A stretch of DNA of 64,000 nucleotides from Luteolibacter yonseiensis (GTDB taxonomy: Bacteria; Verrucomicrobiota; Verrucomicrobiia; Verrucomicrobiales; Akkermansiaceae). Positions within the stretch are counted from its first letter, which is position 1. The number at the start of each line of letters is the position of its first letter. Below the pieces are notes generated by a model, which did no database searches, was not told the origin of the DNA, and saw nothing but the letters and a program-made list of their open reading frames with translations. Positions 1-9,373 of the stretch are shown here, piece by piece. The stretch is taken from the NCBI RefSeq assembly GCF_016595465.1, contig NZ_JAENIK010000013.1, forward strand, positions 186,001-250,000, written 5' to 3'. Both the position numbers and the translations under genes were made by a program.

Positions 1-2
1 TC

Positions 3-494
3 TATCTGGTCTGCGGAGCCCTGCGCCTCGCGAGATTCAACTGCCTCGCCGCCCTGCCGAAAAAGCCCGGTGCCTCGACCGATTTCCGCGGCCTTCCGAT
101 TCCGATGGCGGCCGGGTTCATCGCGTCGCTGACGTTCCTGATCATCGATCTTCACGAGAACGACCACGAACTCGGCTTGTGGAAATACGTTTTGGCAGGT
201 GCGATGCTCGGGCTTTCCCTCCTGATGATCAGCGATGTGCGTTACCCCAGTTTCAAGAAGGTGGATTGGAAGACACGCGGCACCCTGGGTGCCATCGTCA
301 TCGCGATGCTGCTCGTTTTCGCCACGGTGTTGTTCCGTTACGTGATGCCGGTGGTGCTTTTCAGCATGTTCCTGCTGTATGGACTGGTGCGGCCTTGGAT
401 CTCCCAAAAGCTGCGCAAGGAGATCGAAGTCGAGGTGGACTCGGAGGATGAGACCGCCGTTCCACTGATCGAAGACAGCGCCCACAAGGAATAG
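3..494 (+). CDS. pssA: CDP-diacylglycerol-serine O-phosphatidyltransferase, C-terminal part
   Basis: The gene starts before the window; the frame is open from base 3 to the TAG at 492-494. The first visible residues read GALRLARFN and then FRGLPIPMAAGF, which are the conserved block after the CDP-alcohol phosphatidyltransferase motif in phosphatidylserine synthases (integral inner-membrane enzymes making PS from CDP-DAG and serine, the precursor of PE). Three further hydrophobic helices follow (about 105-190, 195-235 and 290-390), and the tail is acidic and cytoplasm-like. The catalytic CDP-alcohol motif lies upstream and cannot be checked. The next gene begins 3 bases after the stop, suggesting one transcript. 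An ATG at 105 is internal to the family domain, so it is not the start. Confidence 0.85.
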   Translation, partial: YLVCGALRLARFNCLAALPKKPGASTDFRGLPIPMAAGFIASLTFLIIDLHENDHELGLWKYVLAGAMLGLSLLMISDVRYPSFKKVDWKTRGTLGAIVIAMLLVFATVLFRYVMPVVLFSMFLLYGLVRPWISQKLRKEIEVEVDSEDETAVPLIEDSAHKE

Positions 495-497
495 GAG

Positions 498-1409
498 ATG
501 AGCGAGTTGAAAAAACGGCCCGTCGCCGTCACCCTTTTTCTCGTCCTGCTTCCCGTGTGGTTGCTCGCCTCCGGTGGCGGAGCGCTGTGGTATTATTTCC
601 ACCGGGAAAAAAAAGAAGCGCAGGTGGAACAGGAACGGTTCGTGAAAGCCGTCTCTTCCGAACTGATCGCGGATGACCTGAAGAAATTCGTGGAAGTGAT
701 CGGCGAGCGGAACACGTCGTCCGAAACCGCCGCGGCGGCCTTGTCCCGGACGTCGTCCATGATCGAAGGACTGCTCGGCCCTTCGAACACGGGATACACC
801 GTGAAAAAACACCGTGGCCCGGCGGATTGGCCGCTGCTCCAGGTGACGATCCAAGGCCAGAAATCCGACCGGCCGCCGGTATGGGTGCTCACCTCCTACG
901 ACAGCCGTGCCGGGTCGCGCGGAGCGGAAGCGAATGCCACCGGACTCGCCTCCACCCTCGCCGCCGCGCAAGCGACCGCCCGGGACAAACCTCTCTCCCC
1001 CATCCATTTCCTGTTCCTTCCCCATGTGAATGACAGCGAATCCCCCGTGTTGGAAACCGCCGCGAAACTCCACGAAGTGATAAAAGCCGCCGGTGCTCCC
1101 CATGCCGTGCTCTGTGTGGAAGCGATGGGATCGGGTGAATCGTTGTGGCTGACATCACGTGATGTTTCCGCCGCCCCCTTGGCGCTCGTTTCAGGCCTGG
1201 GGTCCGTTTACGGTGCGGAAGTGGTTTGCCTGGGGGATGATACGGATCTGGCCAGCACGCTCTTTGAAATGGATTTGCCAGCGGTCCGCGTGGCCACCCG
1301 CGCGATGCCGACCGCCGACGATAAGGATGACAAGCTTCCCTTCGCCCCGACAGTGGCCGCGTCCACGGGCCGCCTCATCGAGCTGGTCCGCCGCTGCGCC
1401 TCCAAATAA
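498..1409 (+). CDS. membrane-anchored M28-like protein lacking metal ligands
   Basis: 303 residues. A basic N-terminus and one hydrophobic segment (about residues 12-34) indicate a signal anchor with the rest outside the membrane. The middle resembles the M28 aminopeptidase fold: VWVLTSYDSRAGSRGAEANA aligns with the family pattern in which a His-x-Asp and an Asp-Asn pair bind zinc. Here the His is Ser (TSYDS) and the GADDNASG-type motif is GAEANATG, so the zinc ligands look lost. This suggests a pseudo-peptidase or a domain reused for binding. The ATG follows AAGGAATAGGAG, a good ribosome site, and lies 3 bases after pssA. The M28 assignment is by motif memory only; function is unknown. Confidence 0.6.
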   Translation: MSELKKRPVAVTLFLVLLPVWLLASGGGALWYYFHREKKEAQVEQERFVKAVSSELIADDLKKFVEVIGERNTSSETAAAALSRTSSMIEGLLGPSNTGYTVKKHRGPADWPLLQVTIQGQKSDRPPVWVLTSYDSRAGSRGAEANATGLASTLAAAQATARDKPLSPIHFLFLPHVNDSESPVLETAAKLHEVIKAAGAPHAVLCVEAMGSGESLWLTSRDVSAAPLALVSGLGSVYGAEVVCLGDDTDLASTLFEMDLPAVRVATRAMPTADDKDDKLPFAPTVAASTGRLIELVRRCASK

Positions 1410-1429
1410 GAAATTTTAAAAGTAACATT

Positions 1430-2689
1430 ATGGGTTGCGGATTTGCGGATGCGGTCCAAAATCAAACTGTCACCGTGTCTGCGGCCTACAATCCCATGCG
1501 TCCCACCGATCTCGATCCCGCCTTCATCTCCCACGCGCCCGGCTACTGGTCGGAAGAGGCAACGGAAAACTGGCATGACCACCGCTGGCAGCTCAGAAAC
1601 CGCGTGGACTCTCTCGCGGATCTTGATGCCCGGCTGAATCTCACCGACGAGGAGCGCGCGGGCGTCCTGCTGGCGGGGACCAAGCTGGCGATGGCCATCA
1701 CGCCGCACTTTTTCAACCTCATCGACCGCGATGATCCGAACTGCCCGATCCGGAGGCAGATCATCCCGCGCATTGATGAAGGCTGGACCGCTCCCGAAGA
1801 AATGGCGGACCCGTGTGGTGAGGATTCCCACATGCCGGTTCCGGGCCTCGTGCATCGCTATCCGGACCGCGTGCTGTTTCTCGTGACGGACCGCTGCGCG
1901 TCCTACTGCCGCTACTGCACGCGCTCGCGGGTGGTATCCGGTGTGGGTGAGCAACATCTCGAAACGCAATGGGAACCCGCATTCAAATACCTGGAACAAC
2001 ACACGGAAGTCCGCGATGTCCTGCTTTCCGGTGGCGATCCCCTGCTCTTTTCGGACGACCGGCTGGACAAGATCCTCACCCGTCTGAGATCCATCCCTCA
2101 CATCCAGTTCGTGCGCATCGGCTCGCGGATTCCGATCTTCCTGCCCCAGCGCATCACCCCGGAGTTGTGCGCGATGCTGAAGAAGCACCACCCGCTTTTC
2201 ATTTCCGTCCACACGAACCACCCGCGCGAACTCACCACCGAAGTCCGCGACGCCCTCGGCCGCCTCGCCGACGCCGGCATCCCGCTCGGCAACCAGAGCG
2301 TGCTGCTGCGCGGGGTGAACGACAGCGTGGAGGTTCAGAAGGCCCTCGTCCACAAGCTGCTCATGTGCCGCGTGCGGCCATACTATCTCTATCAGTGCGA
2401 CCTCATCACCGGTTCCTCCCACCTGCGGACCTCGGTTGCCGAAGGAGTTTCCATCATCGAAGGACTGCGTGGCCACACCACGGGCTACGCCATCCCACAG
2501 TTCGTCATCGACGGCCCCGGTGGCGGTGGAAAAATCCCCATCAACCCGAACTACGTCGTGGACGCGGCCGCGGGCAAGGTCACTCTGCGGAACTTCGAGG
2601 GAAATATTTTCGAATATCCGGATCCGACCCCGATCTCCGCATCAGCATTGGAGGAACTGCACCAGCGGGCGCTGAGCCGCTCGGTTTGA
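1430..2689 (+). CDS. kamA: lysine 2,3-aminomutase family radical SAM enzyme
   Basis: 419 residues, the length of KamA/AblA rather than the shorter EpmB. The radical-SAM cluster motif is CASYCRYC, in the expected context RVLFLVTDRCASYCRYCTRS. GGDPLL follows, and the C-terminal GGGGKIPINPNY carries the PLP-binding lysine. Family members convert L-lysine to beta-lysine using a 4Fe-4S cluster, SAM and PLP. No ablB-like acetyltransferase is adjacent, so a role in N-acetyl-beta-lysine osmolyte synthesis is not supported by context. The ATG at 1430 is used; an internal ATG at 1497 (MRPTDLDP) is an alternative because the first 22 residues are not obviously family-like. Confidence 0.88.
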   Translation: MGCGFADAVQNQTVTVSAAYNPMRPTDLDPAFISHAPGYWSEEATENWHDHRWQLRNRVDSLADLDARLNLTDEERAGVLLAGTKLAMAITPHFFNLIDRDDPNCPIRRQIIPRIDEGWTAPEEMADPCGEDSHMPVPGLVHRYPDRVLFLVTDRCASYCRYCTRSRVVSGVGEQHLETQWEPAFKYLEQHTEVRDVLLSGGDPLLFSDDRLDKILTRLRSIPHIQFVRIGSRIPIFLPQRITPELCAMLKKHHPLFISVHTNHPRELTTEVRDALGRLADAGIPLGNQSVLLRGVNDSVEVQKALVHKLLMCRVRPYYLYQCDLITGSSHLRTSVAEGVSIIEGLRGHTTGYAIPQFVIDGPGGGGKIPINPNYVVDAAAGKVTLRNFEGNIFEYPDPTPISASALEELHQRALSRSV

Positions 2690-2744
2690 AGAGGATCGGT
2701 TTTCCGGACAGGACGATCCGGACCGTTGCGAGGCTGGGATACCC

Positions 2745-4145
2745 CTAGTTTTCCAAGATCCGTTTCAATTCATCGGCAGGAATCTTTTCGAAAACCCGGT
2801 CCCTGAGTTCCGGATTTTCCTTGAGCACCCCATGGGCGTCCCGGATGAACCGGTCGCGGTTCGGGCCGGGATTGTCCTTGAGCCAATCCTGGGTCTGGCC
2901 GAGCACCTCCGGCATGTCCGTTATCTTCCACGTTACGGTTTTTCTCGCGAACGAGGTGCCGGTCTCACCATCCAGAAAGATGGCCAGCTGATGGATGTAG
3001 TTTTCCATGTTGGCCTCGCTGACGGAACCATCCGCGAGAGGTTTCAGAAAATCAGGATACCACCCGGGCATCCTTGTCAGGAATGCCGAGTTTGTCGCTT
3101 CCAACTGCAACTCATCCGGGAGATTCACGACGAGGGAAAGCACGGTCTCCGGGCGACCACACGCCGCTTCCGCAAGCCCCCGCACGGCGGCCTCCCGCTG
3201 CCCGCCCGGCTCCAACGAAACCACGTAATCCTGAGCCGCTTTCTCGTCCTTCCCATACAGCCTGCCCATGAGATTGTTGATACCCGCGTATGAGGAAATC
3301 CCCATCTCCTGTTCGAGCCATTTCATACCCGTGAAAATCTCGGCAGCGGATCCGGCGGGCATGGCGAAAAGTGCCGCGTATTGCCTGATGTGGGAAGGCG
3401 CGTTCCTGATGTATTCCATCGCCGCCTTCGGATCCTGTTCCGCCCAGCGGAGGAAGACCATCGGCAGGATGGTGGTTTGGAATTCCACATTCAGCGACTC
3501 CCCCCACCGGATGGCGGCCCGGGGATCACTGTCGGCGAGCCATTGCGCATAGGCATCCGCCATCCACACGGTGGCGCTTCCCACCCGGGCTCGGTTGAGC
3601 AGAGACCGGACTTCCTCCGGATCGAGACGAGGGAATTGTTTTTCCGCCACATCCTTGCTGTGATTCATGACGGGGCCGTCGCCGATGATGCCCTCGATCC
3701 TGCCGCACCAGCGGAGGGCGGCCAAGGGGTCGCGTTTGAAAAGCTCCTGGAGCTCGAGGACGAAAAAACGGTTTTCTCTGAAACCGAAGCGCCCCGGCAG
3801 CGACAAGGCGGCACGGTAGGCGGAGTCGGGATCGCGCCGGATCCATTCTTGAAAAAACGCCGCAACGATCTCCAAATCCGGCTGCGGATCCGCCTTGACC
3901 AACCAGCGGAAAAACTCGTCCGGCCGTGATTTCGCACAGCCGGCGGCCCATGCGGTGGTGATCTGCTCCGGCACCTCTATCTTTCCCGCGAGACCGGGAG
4001 GGGCGCTTTGACGCGAGCGGTCGGGTGTGACCCGGACTTCACTTGCTTCCACCCGGTCCGGAAGCGGAACCAATCCCCCGGCGAGACCGCCGACACCAAG
4101 GGCGGCCGCCACGATTTTCATCTTCCTCATGAGAGGAGCATTCAT
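2745..4145 (-). CDS. secreted DP-repeat protein, hypothetical
   Basis: 466 residues from the ATG at 4143-4145, which overlaps the TGA of the upstream gene (ATGA, 4142-4145), with GGGAGG just upstream. This implies translational coupling. The N-terminus (MRKMKIVAAALGVGGLAGG) looks like a signal peptide or anchor. The body contains imperfect helical repeats of about 35-40 residues with the signature DP.AA..W (for example RDPLAALRWCG, SDPRAAIRWGES, QDPKAAMEYIRN), as in the paralogue next door. Such solenoid proteins are common and uncharacterised in Verrucomicrobiota. The reading frame stays open upstream of 4145 only as a shadow of the neighbour. No enzymatic motif was seen; an envelope scaffold role is a guess. 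Confidence 0.7.
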   Translation of the reverse strand: MNAPLMRKMKIVAAALGVGGLAGGLVPLPDRVEASEVRVTPDRSRQSAPPGLAGKIEVPEQITTAWAAGCAKSRPDEFFRWLVKADPQPDLEIVAAFFQEWIRRDPDSAYRAALSLPGRFGFRENRFFVLELQELFKRDPLAALRWCGRIEGIIGDGPVMNHSKDVAEKQFPRLDPEEVRSLLNRARVGSATVWMADAYAQWLADSDPRAAIRWGESLNVEFQTTILPMVFLRWAEQDPKAAMEYIRNAPSHIRQYAALFAMPAGSAAEIFTGMKWLEQEMGISSYAGINNLMGRLYGKDEKAAQDYVVSLEPGGQREAAVRGLAEAACGRPETVLSLVVNLPDELQLEATNSAFLTRMPGWYPDFLKPLADGSVSEANMENYIHQLAIFLDGETGTSFARKTVTWKITDMPEVLGQTQDWLKDNPGPNRDRFIRDAHGVLKENPELRDRVFEKIPADELKRILEN

Positions 4146-5173
4146 TGCGCCTCCCTCCCCTTGTCTGAAACCGTCCGCCTGATGTGCCCCATTGCCTTGG
4201 AGCGCGACGCCTCGTCCGTGATGGTCCCCGCCCACTCCATCGCACGCTCGGGGTCTTTCACCGCAAGGCTGTTCACCATTCCCCCGATGGCAGCATCGCG
4301 ATCCGGCCCGGAGGGAAGCAGGTTCACCCACTTCGCCGCAAGATCGGGATCGGTTCTCGTCCACTCGGACATGGCCACCCGCAGTCCATTCTCCTTCATC
4401 TCCGCGTCCGGAATAGTCATCACGCCCTTCACGGCGGACACAGGGTCCGCCAGATGCCACACATTCGCCCCGCCCGCCCAGACTTTCATCAGCCCCTCCA
4501 GCGCCTGCCCGGCATGTTCGGACTTCGGCAGATCCCGAATCACCTGCAGGCACAGGTCCGGTGCCCTGTCTCCGAAGGCGTAAGCCCTGCGACTCATGAG
4601 CCATGCCCTCTCGTCCGGGTTCTGCTGGTTTAGAAGACGCATCCGCTGGTCCAGCGGGAGAAAGAAGAATAATTCGTCGCGGGCGTTTCTGGCATCCTCT
4701 CCATCGCCGAGTCCGAACGCAAGGGCGACACAGTGCTCCGGATTTTCACCAGCCAACCTCGGAATGAGTCCTCGGAAAATCAAGGCGGCGACAGGTTTGT
4801 CCCTCTGCCGGGTCAGCCAGTTCAAAAGAAGATCGTAGTGCGGGCCCTGGATGGATTTCACCAGAGCCTTCGTCAGTAGAGCGGCCTGCTCCCTGTCCTC
4901 CATGGCGTCGATCTGATCCATCACCTGACCCGGGTGATCTTCCATCCACCTCGCCAGTTGCACCGCATTTTCCGGGGCCAGCAGATGCCGGGGTATTTCA
5001 TCGGCGATGGTTCCCCGCACATTCCTCACCTCGGAGGAAGAACCGGTCGGGGAAGGAGGCCCGGAAGTGAACGGCCGGCCAGCCAACCGGAAAGAGATCA
5101 CACCCGTCCCTGCCAACACCGCCAGGCCCGCACCAGCGAGGACTTCCAGCCATGAGTGACGAGTGAGAACCAT
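4142..5173 (-). CDS. membrane-anchored DP-repeat protein, paralogue
   Basis: 343 residues. A hydrophobic segment at about residues 9-28 (VLAGAGLAVLAGTGVISF) suggests a signal anchor. The rest is built of the same DP/W helical repeats as the downstream gene: ENPEHCVALAFGLG, TDPDLAAKWVNLLP and KDPERAMEWAGTI are clear examples. It is first in a two-gene operon, with its stop overlapping the start of the next gene by 4 bases. It is divergent from purL, with about 215 bases between the starts. The pair probably arose by duplication. Function is unknown; repeat proteins of this kind could mediate protein-protein contacts at the membrane. Confidence 0.72.
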   Translation of the reverse strand: MVLTRHSWLEVLAGAGLAVLAGTGVISFRLAGRPFTSGPPSPTGSSSEVRNVRGTIADEIPRHLLAPENAVQLARWMEDHPGQVMDQIDAMEDREQAALLTKALVKSIQGPHYDLLLNWLTRQRDKPVAALIFRGLIPRLAGENPEHCVALAFGLGDGEDARNARDELFFFLPLDQRMRLLNQQNPDERAWLMSRRAYAFGDRAPDLCLQVIRDLPKSEHAGQALEGLMKVWAGGANVWHLADPVSAVKGVMTIPDAEMKENGLRVAMSEWTRTDPDLAAKWVNLLPSGPDRDAAIGGMVNSLAVKDPERAMEWAGTITDEASRSKAMGHIRRTVSDKGREAQ

Positions 5174-5388
5174 CGGATTGGATATCTAATGAAATTTTTA
5201 ATGGGCCCAAGACAAATCTGGAATGCTTCCGCAGGCGGGCGCCGCCGTCGAGGCCGGGCGGCAAAATCTGGAACGAAATAAAACCGCGCGGCGTGTCCCA
5301 TCCGGGGTGCCGTGCCATTCCGCTTGCGCTCACGGTCCGGTATCCTAGCATCCAGTGCTTTCCCAAGCTCTGCCGCTACCACGCTCCC

Positions 5389-8300
5389 ATGAATCGCATT
5401 TTCGTCGAAAAAAAAGCCGGACACAACGCCGAAGCCAGCCACCTTCTCCACGACCTCCACGAGTCGCTGGTGCTGCCCGGGTTGAAAGCCGTCCGCATCG
5501 TGCAACGCTATGACGTCGATGGACTTAGTGATGAGGAATTCACCTCGGCGGTGGGCCTGATCCTCTCCGAGCCACAGGTGGATGACACCTCCTGCACGCT
5601 CGCCATCGGGGAAGATGAAACCGCCTTCGCCGTGGAATTCCTTCCCGGCCAGTTCGACCAGCGTGCGGACTCCGCAGCCCAGTGCGTGCAGATCCTGACC
5701 GGAAAAGAGCGTCCGCTCGTCGCGTCCGCGAAAATCATTCTGCTCCAAGGCACTCTCACGGCCGACGAAATCAAAAGTGTGAAATCCTTCGTCATCAATG
5801 CCGTGGACTCCCACGAGGCATCGATGGACCTTCCCGAATCGCTGGAGCCGAACACCCACGAACCGGCCGATGTCGCGATCCTCACGGGTTTCGCCACGCT
5901 GGATCCCGCCGCGCTTCGCAAAGACCTCGGCCTCGCGATGTCCGTGGAGGACGTTGTTTTCTGCCAGACCTATTTCCGCGACGAAGAAAACCGCGACCCG
6001 AGCCTTACCGAGCTGCGCATGCTCGACACCTACTGGTCCGACCACTGCCGCCACACCACCTTCCTCACCAAAATCGACGAGGTCACGTTCGGCGAAGGCA
6101 CCGGGCCGGTGCAACGCGCATGGGAAACCTACCAACAGGCCCGCAAGGACCTGGGCCGTGAGGACAAGCCCGTCACCCTGATGGACATCGCGCTCATCGG
6201 CATGCGCGAGCTGAAGAAATCCGGCGAACTCGACAACCTCGAAGTCTCCGAGGAAGTCAACGCCGCCTCCATCGTCGTCCCCGTCTCCATCGACGGAAAG
6301 GAAGAGGAGGAGTGGCTGGTGATGTTCAAGAACGAGACGCACAACCACCCCACCGAGATCGAGCCCTTCGGCGGCGCGGCCACCTGCCTTGGCGGATGCA
6401 TCCGTGATCCGCTCTCCGGCCGTTCCTACGTCTATCAGGCCATGCGCGTCACCGGCGCGGCCGATCCTCTCACGCCGTTTTCCGAAACCCTTCCCGGCAA
6501 ACTTCCCCAGAAAAAAATCTGCCAGGTGGCGGCCAAGGGTTATTCCTCCTACGGCAACCAGATCGGCCTCGCGACCGGCCAGGTGGCGGAAGTCTATCAC
6601 CCCGGCTACGTCGCGAAGCGTATGGAAATCGGTGCCGTCGTCGCCGCCGCTCCGCGTTCGCAGGTCTTCCGTGGGGCTCCTTCTCCGGGCGATGTCATCC
6701 TCCTGATCGGCGGCCGCACCGGTCGCGACGGCGTAGGTGGAGCCACCGGTTCCTCGAAGGAACACACCGACACCGCGCTGGAAAACTCCGCGGAAGTCCA
6801 GAAGGGCGACGCCCCTACCGAGCGCAAGATCCAGCGCCTGTTCCGCAATCCGGAACTCACGAAAAAAATCAAGATCTGCAACGACTTCGGCGCGGGCGGC
6901 ATCTCCGTGGCCATCGGCGAGATCGCTCCATCATTGGAAATCGACCTCGATGCGGTTTCGAAAAAATACGACGGACTCGACGGCACCGAGCTCGCCATCT
7001 CTGAATCCCAGGAGCGCATGGCCATCTGTGTGGACTCGTCTGAAATCGCCTGGTTCATCGCCGAGTCCGACAAGGAAAACCTCGAGTGCAAACACGTCGC
7101 CAACGTCACCGACAGCGGCCGCCTCGTGATGAACTGGCGTGGCAAGACCATTGTCAATCTCTCCCGCGCCTTCCTCGACACCAACGGCGTCCAGCAAAGC
7201 ACGAAGATCCACGTCGGCGGCATTTCCAAACAGCCCGAGCCGTCCGCCAAGCCATTGGTTGACACCCTTTCCTCTCTCAACATCTGCTCGCAAAAAGGCC
7301 TCGGTGAAATCTTCGACGGCTCCGTCGGTGCCGGCACCGTGCTCTGGCCCTTCGGCGGTGACCGCCAGCTCACTCCCCCGGATGCGATGGTCGCCAAGCT
7401 TCCGCTCCTGGAAGGGAACAGCGACGTCTGCACCTACATGAGCTGGGGATTCAACCCGGACATTTCCTCCTGGTCCCCCTTCCACGGCGCGCTCTATGCC
7501 GTCACGGAATCCGTCTGCAAGGCCGTCGCCGCCGGAGCCCGCCTCTCCGACATCCGCCTCACGCTTCAGGAATATTTCCCTAAACTCGGCAACGACGCCA
7601 CCCGCTGGGGACTTCCTTTCGCGGCACTGCTGGGTGCCTACCAGGCGCAGCACTCGCTCCGTCTCGCGGCCATCGGCGGCAAGGACTCGATGTCCGGCTC
7701 CTTCAACGAACTGGACGTGCCACCCACACTGGTTTCCTTCGCGCTCGCTCCGGGGAAAACCGGACTCGCGCTTTCTCCCGAGTTCAAGAAAGCAGGCTCC
7801 ACGCTCTCCTTCGTCCAGGTCTCGCGTGATGCCGACCAGCTCCCGGACTTCGAGGAACTGAAAGCACTCGCCGGATCACTCCACCAGTTGAACGCGGACG
7901 GGAAGATCCTCTCCCTCCACCACATCGGACAGCCCGGCATCGCCGCCGCGCTTGCGAAGATGGCGTTCGGGAACCACATCGGAGCGGAGATCAACACCAC
8001 GCTCGATCTCTCGGCGGAGCGTTATTTCGGCTTTCTCATCGAGCACGCCGAGCCGCTGCCTGCCGAGTTTTCCTCCGCCGAACTGGGCAGGACCACAGAC
8101 AGTGCGACCCTCGTTCTCAACGGCGAAGCGCACACGCTCACGGAACTGGAAACCGCATGGACCGGAACACTGGAGCCGGTTTATCCGACGCAAAAGGAAC
8201 AGGATACCATGCAGGACTTGCCCCCTTCGCCACAGCCTGCCCTCCGCAAGCGCGATTCCGCCATCGCCCGGCCCAAGGTCGTAATCCCCGCCTTCCCGGG

Positions 8301-9066
8301 CACCAACAGCGAATATGATTCCGCCAAAGCTTTCCGCGAGGCGGGTGCCGAGGCTGAAATCCTTGTATTCCGGAACCTTACTTCCAAACACATCGAGGAA
8401 TCCCTCGCCGCTCTGGCCGCACAGATCCGCCAGTCCCAGATCCTCATGTTCCCCGGTGGTTTCAGCGCGGGTGACGAACCGGACGGCTCCGCCAAATTCA
8501 TCGCCACCATCATCCGCAACCCGCGCGTGGCGGATGCCATCATGGATCTGCTGCAAAACCGCGACGGTCTCATCCTCGGTATCTGCAACGGCTTCCAAGC
8601 CCTCGTCAAAACCGGACTCGTCCCCTACGGCGAGATCCGCACCGCCACCGAAGACGCCCCGACCCTGGTCCACAACCACATCGGCCGCCACATTTCCTGT
8701 TACGCGCGGACCAAAGTGATCAGCACGCTCTCCCCATGGCTCGCGAACAGCCAGGTGGGCGACATCCACCGTGTCCCGGTTTCCCACGGCGAGGGTAAAT
8801 TCTTCGCCAGCCAGGAAGCCATCGCCGCACTTGCCGCCAGCGGGCAGATCGCCACCCAGTATTGCGATGCCGATGGGGTTCCCTCCATGGACATCGCCGT
8901 CAACCCGAACGGCTCGCTCGCCGCCATCGAGGGCATCACCAGCCCCTGCGGCCGGGTTTTCGGGAAAATGGCGCACACCGAGCGCAGCGGGGCTTCCGTC
9001 GCGAAAAACATCCCCGGTGAAAAGCACCAGCCGATCTTCAGTGCGGGTGTGGGCTATTTCAAATGA
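5389..9066 (+). CDS. purL: phosphoribosylformylglycinamidine synthase, single chain
   Basis: 1225 residues from the ATG at 5389 (MNRIFVEKKAG); the frame is open further upstream but only this start gives a family-like N-terminus. The enzyme converts FGAR, ATP and glutamine to FGAM in purine synthesis. The length and order fit the clade II monofunctional FGAM synthase type: short N-terminal domain, two synthetase halves (SDHCRHTTF near residue 218; MFKNETHNHPTEIEPFGGA near 320), then a C-terminal class I glutaminase domain from about residue 960. Its nucleophile is Cys1066 in LGICNGFQ, with the His-Glu pair in VSHGEGKFFA. No truncation is seen. The gene is monocistronic; an inverted repeat follows at 9083. 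Confidence 0.95.
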   Translation: MNRIFVEKKAGHNAEASHLLHDLHESLVLPGLKAVRIVQRYDVDGLSDEEFTSAVGLILSEPQVDDTSCTLAIGEDETAFAVEFLPGQFDQRADSAAQCVQILTGKERPLVASAKIILLQGTLTADEIKSVKSFVINAVDSHEASMDLPESLEPNTHEPADVAILTGFATLDPAALRKDLGLAMSVEDVVFCQTYFRDEENRDPSLTELRMLDTYWSDHCRHTTFLTKIDEVTFGEGTGPVQRAWETYQQARKDLGREDKPVTLMDIALIGMRELKKSGELDNLEVSEEVNAASIVVPVSIDGKEEEEWLVMFKNETHNHPTEIEPFGGAATCLGGCIRDPLSGRSYVYQAMRVTGAADPLTPFSETLPGKLPQKKICQVAAKGYSSYGNQIGLATGQVAEVYHPGYVAKRMEIGAVVAAAPRSQVFRGAPSPGDVILLIGGRTGRDGVGGATGSSKEHTDTALENSAEVQKGDAPTERKIQRLFRNPELTKKIKICNDFGAGGISVAIGEIAPSLEIDLDAVSKKYDGLDGTELAISESQERMAICVDSSEIAWFIAESDKENLECKHVANVTDSGRLVMNWRGKTIVNLSRAFLDTNGVQQSTKIHVGGISKQPEPSAKPLVDTLSSLNICSQKGLGEIFDGSVGAGTVLWPFGGDRQLTPPDAMVAKLPLLEGNSDVCTYMSWGFNPDISSWSPFHGALYAVTESVCKAVAAGARLSDIRLTLQEYFPKLGNDATRWGLPFAALLGAYQAQHSLRLAAIGGKDSMSGSFNELDVPPTLVSFALAPGKTGLALSPEFKKAGSTLSFVQVSRDADQLPDFEELKALAGSLHQLNADGKILSLHHIGQPGIAAALAKMAFGNHIGAEINTTLDLSAERYFGFLIEHAEPLPAEFSSAELGRTTDSATLVLNGEAHTLTELETAWTGTLEPVYPTQKEQDTMQDLPPSPQPALRKRDSAIARPKVVIPAFPGTNSEYDSAKAFREAGAEAEILVFRNLTSKHIEESLAALAAQIRQSQILMFPGGFSAGDEPDGSAKFIATIIRNPRVADAIMDLLQNRDGLILGICNGFQALVKTGLVPYGEIRTATEDAPTLVHNHIGRHISCYARTKVISTLSPWLANSQVGDIHRVPVSHGEGKFFASQEAIAALAASGQIATQYCDADGVPSMDIAVNPNGSLAAIEGITSPCGRVFGKMAHTERSGASVAKNIPGEKHQPIFSAGVGYFK

Positions 9067-9082
9067 TCCGAGTATTCTTGAC

Positions 9083-9117
9083 TCCCTCCCGCATTGCAAA
9101 CCGCATTACGGGAGGGA
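9083..9117 (+). terminator. possible purL terminator hairpin
   Basis: TCCCTCCCG (9083-9091) and CGGGAGGGA (9109-9117) form a perfect 9-bp stem around a 17-base loop, starting 17 bases after the purL stop. There is no U-tract, so a rho-independent terminator is not certain. Confidence 0.35.
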
Positions 9118-9307
9118 AATCATGCACGATAAAAATAGGGCGACCAGCGAATGCCTGATCTGAGAAATTGGGTATTTGAAAAATTTCCGCAGACATACGC
9201 CGTTGAGACAAGAGAGGCCAATATCCCTTCGAACAGCGCAATTATGGGGGATATTATCACCACAGTTTCATAGCTCAAGGAGAACGCAAGTGATAAAGTT
9301 TTTCAAA

Positions 9308-9323
9308 TGGCACAAATTTTGCT
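9308..9323 (+). promoter_or_regulatory. sigma-54 promoter upstream of rpoN
   Basis: TGGCACAAATTTTGCT matches the sigma-54 consensus TGGCACGNNNNTTGCW at every defined position except the seventh (A for G), with the exact spacing between the GG (-24) and GC (-12) elements. The predicted start site is near 9334, giving a leader of about 40 bases before rpoN. It implies that rpoN is transcribed by its own product. No enhancer-binding-protein site was identified in 9118-9300. Confidence 0.78.
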
Positions 9324-9373
9324 TCGCTTTTTAAGCAACCCTTCTAGCATAGCGGCGGCAACAATTGCCCGCC

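Noticed and set aside
5098-6765. Long minus-strand open frame opposite purL
   Set aside because: Composition is that of a shadow of the GC-rich purL codons, with no family motif.
7876-9099. Minus-strand open frame of 407 codons opposite the purL end
   Set aside because: Fully antisense to the glutaminase domain; the real gene is clear.
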